A stretch of DNA of 64,000 nt from Tetranychus cinnabarinus. Taxonomy: Eukaryota > Arthropoda > Arachnida > Trombidiformes > Tetranychidae. Position 1 is the stretch's first letter. Each line of letters opens with the position of its first letter. The stretch lies in assembly GCA_022266195.1 (NCBI GenBank), contig WHVY01000007.1, forward strand, positions 1 to 64,000. Direction: 5' to 3'. Below the pieces are notes generated by a model, which saw nothing but the letters and a program-made list of their open reading frames with translations, was not told where the DNA came from and ran no database searches. Positions 38,530 to 50,453 of this stretch are shown here, piece by piece. Both the position numbers and the translations under genes were made by a program.

Positions 38530-41270
38530 TAATGATTAAGGAGTAAGGATTTGCGCCACTCGAATGATCTTTCCCTTTCCATGAGATCAAAGATCCATAT
38601 GGCAATAGTAACTGAAGAAGCATGATGTAAGTTCAATTTCAATTGAAAAGATTAAATAATTTTCCAACAGTTTTGATGAAATTAAATCAGTATTGAAGCA
38701 AAAAAGGCCTGAAAAAAGCCTTGAGTATAAATTAAACCAAGATCAAGTTAGAACAGTTGTTAACCATGAAAATTTCAGCTTCATCATAACTCAAATATGT
38801 ACGATTGTTAGCAAATAATTCAAATTATCGATCACTTGTGCTTACAAGTTACTCTTATGGTTGTTATGTTTACAAAAGATAATCCATCTTTTCAAATGAT
38901 TTGTGATCCTTTGACTGATTTAGACTCAGCCATTTTAATTTAACAATTTTAACCGACTGTCAGATGTGACTGAAACCTGGACAGTAATGAGACAATTTTG
39001 TGAAGCTTTTCAAGTTTGATCAACTCTTAAAGAGTTGAATTTGAACCTAAATTGTCTTTGATTTCACTTGGATTTCAATTTGTTAAATTGCCATTTGATT
39101 GTTGATGTAAATTGAAAGTTGAAATGAAAAAAGAGAAAGCAAAGTAGAGGAAAACCAAAAAATAAGAATCAACTTGTCTTGATGCTTCCCTATTGAGCCT
39201 CTACAGATTTATCGGTAAATAGTGTTGATAATTAGCTAATTAGACTTTTTACTTTTTAAATAGTTGATTGTTTCAAATTGGGATGATACAATACAACAAT
39301 TTAAAATAAGCTCGTCAATCTAATCATCATTTTAAACGAGTGATTCAACAAAGCGAAACGATTCACAAAATGGAAACCTTTAGTGTGATTGATTGAAAAA
39401 TGGTTGAGTTGAATTTGATTAAAGTTAATCCACCAAGATTGACAGTGATACAAATTGATATCCAACTGGATATTAATGTAAATGAAATGAATGAAAAAAA
39501 TGACTAGACTTGGTTAAATATTTGCAATAAAAAGTGTACTTTTTTCAAGCAGATGAACCGGTTCATTGGGTTATTTTGTCATGGAGATGATGGTTATGGT
39601 GATGATGATTATTATTATGATTATGGGGATCAAATTGTATTACGAGTTGATTATCAAAGGAACCAAGCCTACTACTTTGGAATAGTCATTGTTATAGTTT
39701 ATCAAAAATCTGAAACATTTATACGCTTTTACACGAACATTTCAATAACGAAACATTTTCTTGCAGTAAATTGTAACATATCAATGGTTAAGGTGTGCCA
39801 ATGAATCACGATTTCACGTAGAGATTTTTCATCTTAATCATCATCATAATCTTCCCTTGTAATAATGAGATTGATGTTCATCTTGAATGATGATAGTGAA
39901 ACTGATTAGAGGATTTAGCTTTTCATTTCATTGACCTTTTTTGGATGAGCTTTTTGTAAAATACATTTTCTGCTTTCATCTGTTTTCAAAATTTCAAGAT
40001 TGCATTTTGAATTTAAATTTCATCTAATTGTGTGCTAATTTGGGTTTGACTCTGGTTTATTGAGTGTGTAATTAGAAAAGATTTGGAAAAGATTTGGAAA
40101 GTCAGATGAAATTTGATGGTTCCTTTCAATTGGATGAACCTTGTAATCTGTTAGAGTATTTAATTGTGAATATCAATAGATTTGACCTGGAACCAGTTTA
40201 ATTAGAGTAAAACAATTGTTTTCAATTCACTTCTTCATTAGATCAGGTTAATTTAGAGGCTGGTTCAAACATTGGATTGGTGATATCAAAATGTTTTCAG
40301 TTTTTTTGGGTTTAAACTCATTGGGTTCTTACCTTTTACTTATTTTAGCCAAAAATGTTTGCTTCATTTGTACTTGATTTGGGTTGACACTTATTAGCAT
40401 GGGTTTAGATTGTGATAAACAGAACAGAAATCATTTCAATTGTTGATCCAGTCAGATAGCCCACACAGTCTAATGAAAATGGGACACACATCATGATGGT
40501 AGAGCAAACACACAATACAAGTTACTTTGGTAGTGATCAACAAGTTAAATTTACAATGCTATCGGTTGTATTATAAATTATTGAAGCTGTTTTGTTCACA
40601 AGGAGTGGAGTAGACAATTGATTGCTACAGTTAATTTACTTAACAATGTGTTAACCATTCAAGTGAAGGAGACAATGACGATTCTTTTCCAATCAAAGCT
40701 AGTTCCTAGTGAAAACCATATGAAAATTACGGCTCTTAGGTAAAAAAATGCAAAAATAAATCATTATCACTACAAATGTATCAGGAATGATTGTATTATG
40801 GTTAACAATAAAAAAAGATTATACTTTCAATGTCAATTGCTTATCGGCCGACTGTGAGTTTTGATGAATAATCCAATCAATTTAGATTGCCAATCCATGA
40901 CTAATGTACATGATACTCACAGGTTAATTAGCGATTCGAGTTAGACTGAATTTTAAAGCCAATCTTAAAAAGCATATTGGAAATAATTTTGATTCAAATC
41001 TATTTAAAAATTGAATTCCATCTGAAATTTGGAAAATTAAAGACACTCAATCCATCCAAGCCAATCAAGATGAACTGTTTAGTTTAAATTGTTTAGCCAA
41101 CATACACTACAATAGAAATAGAAAATTAAAACAATGAATTAGTCAAAGGATTTTAATTGTGGATTGGTTGTACCGGAATCTATATGAATGTTTTTATCAC
41201 TTGAATGAAGACCGATTCTCTTATTTTTTTGATTTTGTGAACAAATTTGGATATTTTGAAATAATTGAAG
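38530..41270. other. Intergenic, upstream of TSSK gene
   Basis: AT-rich sequence with no recognised genes or repeats. It should include the TSSK promoter just upstream of 41271. Confidence 0.5.
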
Positions 41271-42287
41271 ATGGCAGAAAAAAAACCTCAGCAAAGTGAA
41301 AAGAGACCTGAAGATTGTCCATGTACACCTGAGGAAGTTACCATGTTGGAGCAAAAAGGTTTCAAAATCGGTGAAAAAATAAATTTTGGTAGCTTCTCAA
41401 AAGTGTACAGAGCCAAATTCAAAGGCAAAGATATAGCCGTTAAAGTGATTGATTTAACTAAAACATCTAATGAATACCGTTCCAAGTTTTTACCCAGAGA
41501 GATTCAAACTTTACAGAAATTAAAACATCCAAATATTGTCACAATTCACAAAATAATGACGATTAATAAAAAAATTTACATTTTTATGGATTTAGCTGAA
41601 GGTGGTGATATTTTGGATTACCTGAAAGCTCATGGAGCAATACAAGAACCTCAGGCCAAGATTTGGTTCAAACAAGCAGCTGAGGCATTAAAGTAAATTT
41701 CTTTCATCATGTTTAACTTGAATCTTTCTTCCAGTCCTCTTGACTAAAATTATTTTCTCTTTCAAAGGTACATCCATGACCATGATGTTGCTCATCGGGA
41801 TCTAAAATCAGAAAATATATTATTAGACAAATTCAAGAATGTTAAACTAACAGATTTCGGATTTTCAAGAGATTGCTTCGATCATCGTACAGGCAGAGGA
41901 GTTTTATCTGAAACCTATTGTGGCTCAGCAGCTTATGTAGCACCTGAAGTACTACGAAGTGTCCCATACAATCCAAGATTGTCCGACATTTGGTCTCTTG
42001 GAGTCGTTCTTTATGTAATGGTCAACAATATTCTTCCTTTTGATGATTCAGATTTAACCAAAATGATAACTCGACAAATCAATCGAAGCTGGAATTTTTC
42101 CTCCAAGGTAGAAGACAAGTTGTCAACCGAATTGAAAGATTTGATACGACAAATGTTAGAACCAGATGCCAATAAAAGACCAACCATAACTAAAGTCCTA
42201 CGCCATCCATGGTTAAGAGACACAAGCGGGGTAACAGGAATCAGTTTAACAGCCAAAACCAGTAACGTCGTTGGTAAAAAGAAATAG
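41271..42287 (+). CDS. TSSK: Testis-specific serine/threonine kinase (TSSK family)
   Basis: A protein kinase of the CAMK-related TSSK family, whose known members act in late sperm development. Exons 41271-41692 and 41768-42287 are split by a 75-nt intron (AA|G codon), giving 313 residues, the usual length. Motifs in order: GEKINFGSFSKVY (glycine loop), AVKVID (lysine), HRDLKSENILLD (catalytic loop), LTDFGFSRD, SETYCGSAAYVAPEVL (activation and APE segments, typical of TSSK), DIWSLGVVLYVMV and RPTITKVLRHPWL. All catalytic residues are present and the frame is unbroken. It starts at ATG 41271. The N-terminal 30 residues are polar and the C-terminus is basic (VVGKKK). Orthology to a particular TSSK number cannot be assigned by eye. 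Confidence 0.95.
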
Positions 42288-45200
42288 ATAAATCAAGTGT
42301 AAGAGAAACAAAAAAAAATCAATCACAAAACAATTAAATAACGGTTTCCATTAAAAACAAAAAGCACACTTTAATTCAAATTTGTTAACAAAACCAGATA
42401 ATAGATGTCCTTCCAAACCTTTAACCAGAGAACCTAAAACGGCAGCTAGCTCCATCTATTCAACCAACTGGTCAACTTTTGCAAAGCAAATCCAATATTA
42501 AAATCAAGATTAAATAACGATTTGAAAACCAATTAAATCGCAAAGCTATGTAAAAGTCCAGTCCAAATTTAACCCATTCCCTTACCCTTTAAAATAGCCT
42601 GTCAACCAACAAAGATAACCCTATTTATTGAACAAATATTAACTGAAAATTAATGTAAACTCTTAATCAAAGGCAACGATTGAAAGGCAACCAAACGCGT
42701 TTAATAATTGATGGAAATTTCAATCAACTTTCAGTCAACAATTTACTCATCTTAAATACATTATATGTGTGTGTATTAGATGATAATAAATGCAATTGAA
42801 GGTTTGAATGAGTAAAGGAGCAAAAATGAAGACACATTACACTTAATATAATGGATAAACCAAAATGAATCAAGTTTTACAAAATGAAAGGGGAAAAAGC
42901 CAAACAAATTTATTATTAATCCAGTTAAGATACAAAACAAAATGCAACATAACAATAAACGTTGAGAGCACTTTAAATAATCCATCAACATTATCATTAA
43001 TAATTTGGTAGAGTTTGAAGTAAAAGTGAAAAAGGAAAGCAACGAAAATGAAAATGGTTTCAACCAAATTACATTAAAATTGAACAATTTGCAAACTGTC
43101 AAATCTAGGGTCAAAGCCAATCACTTAGCAACTCCAAAGACTGGACTCTATTGTTTCAATGGTCACTTAATCAAAATGATTTTCAGGTGAAAAATATCCC
43201 AACAATTACATTAAAGTCACACTTTATTACAATCACTTACATTGAACCATCTTTGACTCTTGAACCTCATTTACTTTTCCAACCTTTGTATCTTTCCCTT
43301 TCATCTTTTGGGTAATTTTTAAACATCTTTTCAAGTCTTTTAGACTCTTTTATAGTCCTTTTCGGATTCCTATTTTTCTTGGTTATAATCTTGAAGTAAA
43401 ATTGATGTCTGGAAATATTTTTGATGGTCTTTTAATATTTTGTATATAATCTGAAAGGTTTGACTGTAAACCTGACTGGATAAGACCATTTCAAGTTTCA
43501 CATTGAATAATGGTTAAACTGATAAGCTTGAAAGGTAAAAAATATAATGACAAGAGAATGGATAAAGAATGGAAAGATTTTACCAGAAAAAGTTCCAGAA
43601 AAGCATCTCAAGGTAATAATACAAAGGTTGTTATGAGACCAGAAAAGCGATTCAGAAAATAATATTCTCGATTTTCATAATAACATGATAAAAGATGATT
43701 TCATTAAGAAAACAAAAGACGAGAAAGTAAAATTGAATTGTCGAGTTAACAATTTTTCAGACAAAAAGGAGTAAAATTTTGTTCCCAAAAAAAAAGGAAA
43801 ACATTTTTCATTTTGATATAAATTTTGATGAAAAGCAAGCCAACAAAAAAGGAAAAACAAACCACCAAAAAAATGAGAAAAGTTCATTTCAATTTGTATC
43901 AATAGTAATAATATTTAAAGAAGTAAATTTGATAATTTGACTTTCCAATGAAACTAGAGTTTCTTTGTTTATTTCTTGTTCTTGAACATTTGTTGAGACA
44001 AAAAAGTTATCCAATATCAGATGAACCATGAAACAAGTGACTTACAAGAAAACGATAACAATCTGGAATCAATTTTTTTCTTCCTCAATTTCATTTCTTC
44101 AGATTCTTCCACACAAATGATTCTTAATCATTTAGCTTTATTTAGGTTTTTTTTTCATTTCGTCTTCACTTTCAAAGCATTTCTTTGTCATTTCAAGTTG
44201 CCATTTGGACGATAATAACATCAACAACATTACCAACCAAGAAACGTCCAAAACAAGCTCTAGATTGATTACAAGCAGCAAAAATCTGGTAAACTTTAAT
44301 AATCTCAACAAATGACCGATTCCAAGGTAGAAACAGAAAGAACCCAAAAAAAATGTCTTTTCCTTGAAAAATGTATCCAAACCTTTACATTAAACTTGTA
44401 ACTTTTCATAATTGATGTTCCCATTAAAGCAAGTTATCATTTTTCACCATCAATTTCAACCTCCAACAGATTCCTCGAGTTCAATCAGATGTTACAATTT
44501 TAATACAAAATGTTCATTTAATTTTCACTCAACTTTAAAGTCACAATTAGCTTGAAAGTGAAACTTGTAGTTGATTAAACTGATAGCTTAATTGAGTTAG
44601 AAAATCTTTTTTTCTCCTTTTCCATTCCAAAATCTGTTCTCACAAATTTCATTTCCGATCTCATTTCATTCCTTTTGTCCTCTTTTTTTCACTTAACTTC
44701 GAGGAGAAAAAAATGTCCTAAAACTTCCGTTCCAAACTGGAATTGAAAAAGCAAACTTTATTTCAATTTTCAAGTTGAAAAAGTTGTTTCACCAAAGAAG
44801 GAAAAAAGTTTATTCAATTTTCAACTGGGAGTGATTATTATAAATTTAGATTTTACTTTTTCTCCTTCAAAGAAGCAAAAGTAATAATGAAACATTTTCC
44901 CTGATTAAGGTTCCTTCCAATAAGATACTGATGACATTTTCCCATCAAATATTGAACTTTATTGGCAATTTGTAAATATCATTTTCCCCTGTTTTCCCAT
45001 TCAAATATTGTCTTTCAACTTGCAAGTTTATAGCAATACTTGAAACCAATTTTTGCCAAAAATTTGCTTCTCTTATTGTTATTTATTTTGTTGCATTTCA
45101 TCTCGCCATTCATCTTCCCCTTTCATCCAAAGAGTTCAATCCTTGAAATTGAACTCTAAAAATGTAACTGAATAATTTTGTCCGGAAAAAAGATGAAAAA

Positions 45201-48200
45201 ATTTGAGTTGAAATGCAAGCAAGAAAAAAAGTTAAGAAGTAAAAGTTGATAGATTTGTCACAAAATTGTATAAACTCATTTTTTTTGTTTAAAATATTTC
45301 TTTTTATTTGATAAATTTTCTCTCCATTCCCATTCTTACCTTCATAATCATATATTAGCATATTGCCAATGAACCGGGATGTAACTGAATAAGGTTGAAA
45401 CATTGAAGGTAAGTCAAAGGAACTGAGGACATTTTAAGTGACATGAGAATGACAGAAAAGATGAAAAGGAAGAAATTTCTAAACTTTTTTTTCCACTTAG
45501 TTTTCCATCTTCATCTTGTTCTTCATCTTCTTCACCATCATTTTCATCATCCTATCAACATTCTTGTTTTCCTTCTTCTTCTTCCAACTTCTTGTATTCA
45601 TGAAAATTGTTGTTACATTGAAAGAATCAAAGTCTGAGCGAAACAAATTCAGGTTCAATCTTCTTTAGATTTAATTATATTAAAGCAATTCTTCAACTCT
45701 TTCCATTCTTTCCATTTTCTGCCTTTTCTTTACTCATAGATTTTACCTTTTTTTCAGTTCTTATTCAACGATTCAAGGGCAAAACCTTTTAAAACTTTTT
45801 TCGTGTAAATTCATCAGCTTATTCAGTTGGGTTTTAATAAATCTCAATCTTTTTTTCAACTTTTTTCTTCTTCTCTTTTTCCTCCTGTCTTTTTCATTCC
45901 TGACATCATCTTTAACTGAATTTTTCATTAATTTTACTCACCTTTAGCTTTCACATTTGGCAAGTTGATACAGATAGTTGAGGGTTGAATGGAAGGCAAA
46001 AAATTGATGATTAAGGAAGAAACAAATTTCCACTTTTACCGAATCACCATTTATTGATATTGAACTTTAGTGTTATTTCATTCTTGTTTTCATTGGATAA
46101 TTGTTGATGAAAGGCTTTCATGCTGAGCAAATTGATTGCATTAAGTCAATTAGTAATTTGTTACATTGTTAGGATACTTTTTACATCAGTTTAAGCCCAG
46201 TTAAGACATTGAAAGGTTTTGCTAAACCATCTTTATTGACTCCAAGAATCAAGACTTTCAAGAGGAATTTCATTTGAAAAGTAATTGAGAAAATTATTTT
46301 TTACTGTTGGTCAAGATGAATATTGACAGTCAAAACAGATGCTGTACTGAGCCAGGAAACCATTAAATCGAGAAGAAAAGAATAGTTCAATTTAATGCAT
46401 TTGAAATCGAAAATTCGATCGTGAAAAATCGTTAAGAATCATTATTGTTTCGTATCAGTTTTCCGATAATTCAAATGCTAAATGAATTCAAATTTGTCGA
46501 GAAATTGTTTGGCTTTATATCAACTTGAGAGTCAAGTTGTTTTAGTTTGCAGGCTTTTAGGTAAGTTATTGAATATTAACTTTGGATTCATTTAATAGTC
46601 ATTTGGTGTTTGAATGGATTTGTTTCTGAATTTTGTCTCTTAACATTTGTTTGAAATGGCAAGATTGAATAAATTTGAGGTGAATAGCGATGAAACCGTT
46701 TATTTTAGAGTTACATTACAAATTGATGGGAAAGTATGGGTCAATTATTTGGGTGAAATGTTGACAATGGACAGTGGACAAAGAGATTGACTTTGATGTT
46801 GGTGTTCAATGGAGAGACAGCTTGTTGACCTTTCTTTTTGTGCCTTTTGGTCTCATATAATATCATACAATTTGCAATTGAATTGAAATTGAGGGAAGAA
46901 AAAAATTTCAATTTTGAATTCAATTTTAATCGATGACAAAATTAGTGGCTTTTCCCCTTTATTTGACCTTTCCCTTTGGTTCCGACCACCATTCAATCTA
47001 AAATGTCAATAATAAGATGAAATTGTTTGAGTTGAGAAATGAAAATGAAATGGGAAAGTGAGTAGTAAAGGAAGAAACAGAAAATAGTCGAAAACTTTGC
47101 ACTTTTTTTCTTCTCTTCCCTGAAACCAATACATTCTCAAGTTTCAAAAGTTTCAGCTTTGATGACAGAAAATTATGAGTTGGTTGAATAGCGAATAAAG
47201 TTGATCCATGAAAAGGCCAGAAGCAGAGATGAAAAAAGACCTTTTTTTAGTCCAAAAAAAGGCGAAAGTAACAGCAAAAAAAGAGTTGAGTTTACTTTTG
47301 TAGTTTTTTTGTAGAGTCAATTGAAAATAACAAAGTCTTCTTTTGCTTTCTCTCTTCCACACAATTTCATATGACAAACGATGAAAACTTGGTGATGATT
47401 CCCTTTTCTCATCATTTTATCTACTTTATATCTTACAATTTATCTAATAACGGAGCATGAAAAGAGAGAAAAGAAGAGAAAATGAATGGAACAAATTCAG
47501 GGTGAAAATAGAACGGAATTTATCCGGAAACTTTACAACATAATGAACATGTTGACTGTTACCAGCAAAACTGAATCAAGAGACAAGTGACAATCGATGA
47601 GCAGAGGACGCAAAGTTGCTTGAAAATTGAACGCTTTTTGGGGTTGCAAATGATTCCATGTTTCGTTCATGGCAATGAGCAAAGAAACAAAGATTATCAT
47701 GAAGAATGGAAAAGATGGAAAAGATGAAAAGGCGAAAAGGTTGAAATGAGTTGGGTTGATTCATTGTTCGTCTATTGGATGCAAGTGACTTGATTGTTGC
47801 TGATCAAAGCTATAATCAACTTTCATCTTCTCAAGAATAATGGTTAACACCATGATAAGTGAGACAGTAATCAAGAAGAACCAGAAATTCTGGACAGAAG
47901 AAGAAGAGAAATGTTTCGATGAAAAAAAAGTGCAAAATTGTACCAACTCATTTCAAGCTTTATTAACCTTTTCACTTTTTTTGGTTCAGTGTTACACTTT
48001 TTTCCCTCCCTTTGATTACTATTATCATTATTGTTATTATCAATGAAGTTATCAATGAAGTTATCAGTGAGAATGATGGTCATCATGAGATAATGATTAT
48101 AATGGTCAAGTTTAGAGTGAGACCGATTTTTGCTTTACCAACCTTTTACAACATTGGTTAACCAATTGGTTTGCTTGACTTGAGTTATTGAACATTTATT

Positions 48201-48660
48201 TTTAGACACTTTTTTTCATAAAACTTTCAATTCCAACCATTATTTTCAACTTCTTTTTCTCAGCTTGTCTTTTTGCTTGGAGTTTATTGTTGCTCTTGAA
48301 ATTGATAACTTATTTAGCAATTGGCAGTTTCTAATAACTTGTAATAAAAAAGCGGACCAACAATGAAAATGGTTCAATGGAAAAGGTCAAAGCTTATTAA
48401 CTGATTAACCTGGCGATGTTTCCCTTTCCCTTAGTTTTTAACATTTCCTCCCTCTAAAACGTTGTGATATAATCATCATGACAAAGTCAATTAGATTCAG
48501 TAAAGTGAATCAATTCATCGTCATTCGTCCCTCACTTTATAATCTCTTTTGGCCTTTTTATAAGCTATCCTCGGATACTTGGAGTGAAAAATGTATCAAT
48601 TTTCATTTCTCTCTCCATTTTATTGACTTTATCAACTTTTGATTGTTTTCCAATCCTTTT
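42288..48660. other. Gene-poor 6.4 kb
   Basis: AT-rich with alternating purine- and pyrimidine-rich tracts, which create opposing short open frames (for example 42776-43120 and 45443-45637). None has a domain or splice context I can support. The TSSK 3' UTR is at the start. Confidence 0.5.
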
Positions 48661-48664
48661 CTTT
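48661..48664. repeat. Target-site duplication, left (CTTT)
   Basis: CTTT here and at 62020-62023 directly flank the two LTRs. A 4-bp duplication is within the usual 4-6 bp range for Ty3/gypsy integration. Confidence 0.8.
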
Positions 48665-49720
48665 TGAAGGGTAGAAATTTGGTCTTCTTCAAACTGTTCC
48701 ATGTATTGGTCTCAATTCAAAGATTTAGCTTTTAGAAGCTCTCAATTATTACATTTCATTCAGTTTTAACTTAGCTTTCAAATGCTTTCTAAATTTCATT
48801 TCATTGTTTTTACCTTAATTATGTTTAACCATTGCTTTAGCAATATACTGTTTCTAATTGTTTTTGACTTTCTTCATTTGTTTACTTAGAGACACACTTT
48901 CATGTGCATTCAAGGTGTTAGCTTTCATAAGCTCTGTAAAACCTGAAAATCTGACCACAATATGGTAATAATCCTGGTCAAGAAAGAGTAAAACTTAAAG
49001 CTCAAAATTAGTGCACCAAAAGAAAGAGTAACCAAATTCCCTTTCTTTTTCAATCTTATCTTTAACTGGTGACTGCTAATCCCTTTGCCTTAGCAAAGGC
49101 TGCAATTACCAATAAGGGTAAAAAAGTTGTCTCGAGACAATACTAAAAAAGGTATCTTTGTCACCCCTAAGTTGGCGTCATAGCCTTTTTCACACTAATT
49201 GTTATCTTTGATAAATTTAACTGAAATAGACAAATGAAGACAGGCAATTTAATTTACTTTCTTTAATTTCCCTCCTTTTTGATTTCTTTGTTTCATCTTC
49301 TCCATAAATAAGATATCTTAAGATATTTTCATTAACTGTTCAATTGTTCCTAAAGCAGTTCACATTAAAATTAAAACATTCTTATGTTAATCCAGTTTCT
49401 TCAGTACTTCAATACTTTTCCAAGTTTTTCAATAAACCTTTCTCAAAATACTCAAATCGAGTCTTCCTTTGTTTTACTGTGAAACTCTGTTCTCGACCTT
49501 AAATCTTAGAGATACAAGGGTAAAGCCCCGAATAGTCGTGAACCATAGCTCAAGCTATCTTAACCATCTCTTTGAGATCTTAACCTTCAGTAGTGTAATT
49601 GTCTAACAATTGGAAAGTTAGTGATTCGGTGTTAATCCATGATGCGAGCTAAAAACTTGTAGTGAAGCAAGTTGTGCGATCTCCTGGAAGTTAGACCCTT
49701 TCCTGAGCATAACCCTCTCA
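48665..49720 (+). repeat. 5' long terminal repeat
   Basis: 1,056 bp, starting TGAAGGGTAG and ending ACCCTCTCA, so it has TG...CA ends and imperfect short inverted termini. Identical by eye to 60964-62019. Confidence 0.96.
49303..49436 (+). promoter_or_regulatory. Candidate LTR core promoter and poly(A) signal
   Basis: CATAAATAAG at 49303-49312 is TATA-like, and AATAAA at 49431-49436 could be the polyadenylation signal used in the 3' LTR copy (61730). Order and spacing are plausible for U3-R. Not decisive in such AT-rich sequence. Confidence 0.3.
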
Positions 49721-49722
49721 CT

Positions 49723-49740
49723 TGGCGACTCTGGCAGGAT
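49723..49740 (+). other. Primer-binding site, arginine tRNA type
   Basis: TGGCGACTCTGGCAGGAT begins two bases after the 5' LTR. Its complement ends ...AGAGTCG-CCA, which fits the 3' end of an animal arginine tRNA (UCU type). It would prime minus-strand DNA synthesis. The tRNA identity is from memory of family sequences and needs a check against the host's tRNAs. Confidence 0.75.
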
Positions 49741-49937
49741 TACCATCGTGTCGCTTTTCCTGTTGTTTCTCATTTGCATGATCCTTCTATACCTTATGGT
49801 ATCTCCAGTGCTTGAACACTCTTCCATTACGATAAGTAAAAACCATACAATTCCACTTCATCCTCTTTTAACCTTCAAGTTACCTTCAGAGTTATATGCT
49901 TTAAAAAGCTAACTCAAAGTTGAACTCATTTCCTTCT

Positions 49938-50409
49938 ATCACTTTGTGATCTCGACCTTTGGTATCTTCGACTATAAGTCAAATCTTCGTTCAACTCGAT
50001 ACTTCGTATCATCTCTATTCAACTTTAAACAAGTTATTTCAAGCCATTGAGCTTATTTCCCGTTGAACTCTTAATTCATTATCACTTACGTGATATACCA
50101 GTTTATCATCGTGTCTCTTCGACTAAAATTAAAGTCAATTCGTTCAACTCCTTTTCATATTTCCAATTCAATTCAAATTCAATTTCAATTCAATTCAATT
50201 TCAAATTTCAATTCAATTCTCCATCATTTATGTGATATAATTCAAATTCAATTCAACAATTAAAATTCAACTTAATCCCAATTCCAATTCAAACTTTAAA
50301 ACAATTCCAAAACAATTTTAACAACTTATCACTTTTATGATTTTAACTCAACTTAATTCAACTTAATTCAATTCAACTAAATTCAACTTTAACTCCATCA
50401 CTTTGTGAT
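49938..50409 (+). repeat. Leader with repeated near-palindromes and TTCAA-rich repeat
   Basis: Five near-palindromes of the form ATCAC-n-GTGAT lie at 49938-49950, 50081-50094, 50223-50236, 50328-50341 and 50397-50409. A run rich in CAATTCAATTC fills about 50155-50390. A similar palindrome (TTCACTTTGTGAA) is at 56753-56765, upstream of the third coding region. They may be RNA hairpins or protein sites in the untranslated leader. Confidence 0.55.
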
Positions 50410-50453
50410 CTTCAAAGCATTTTACACTCGAACTAGAAACTTTTCATCTTTAA

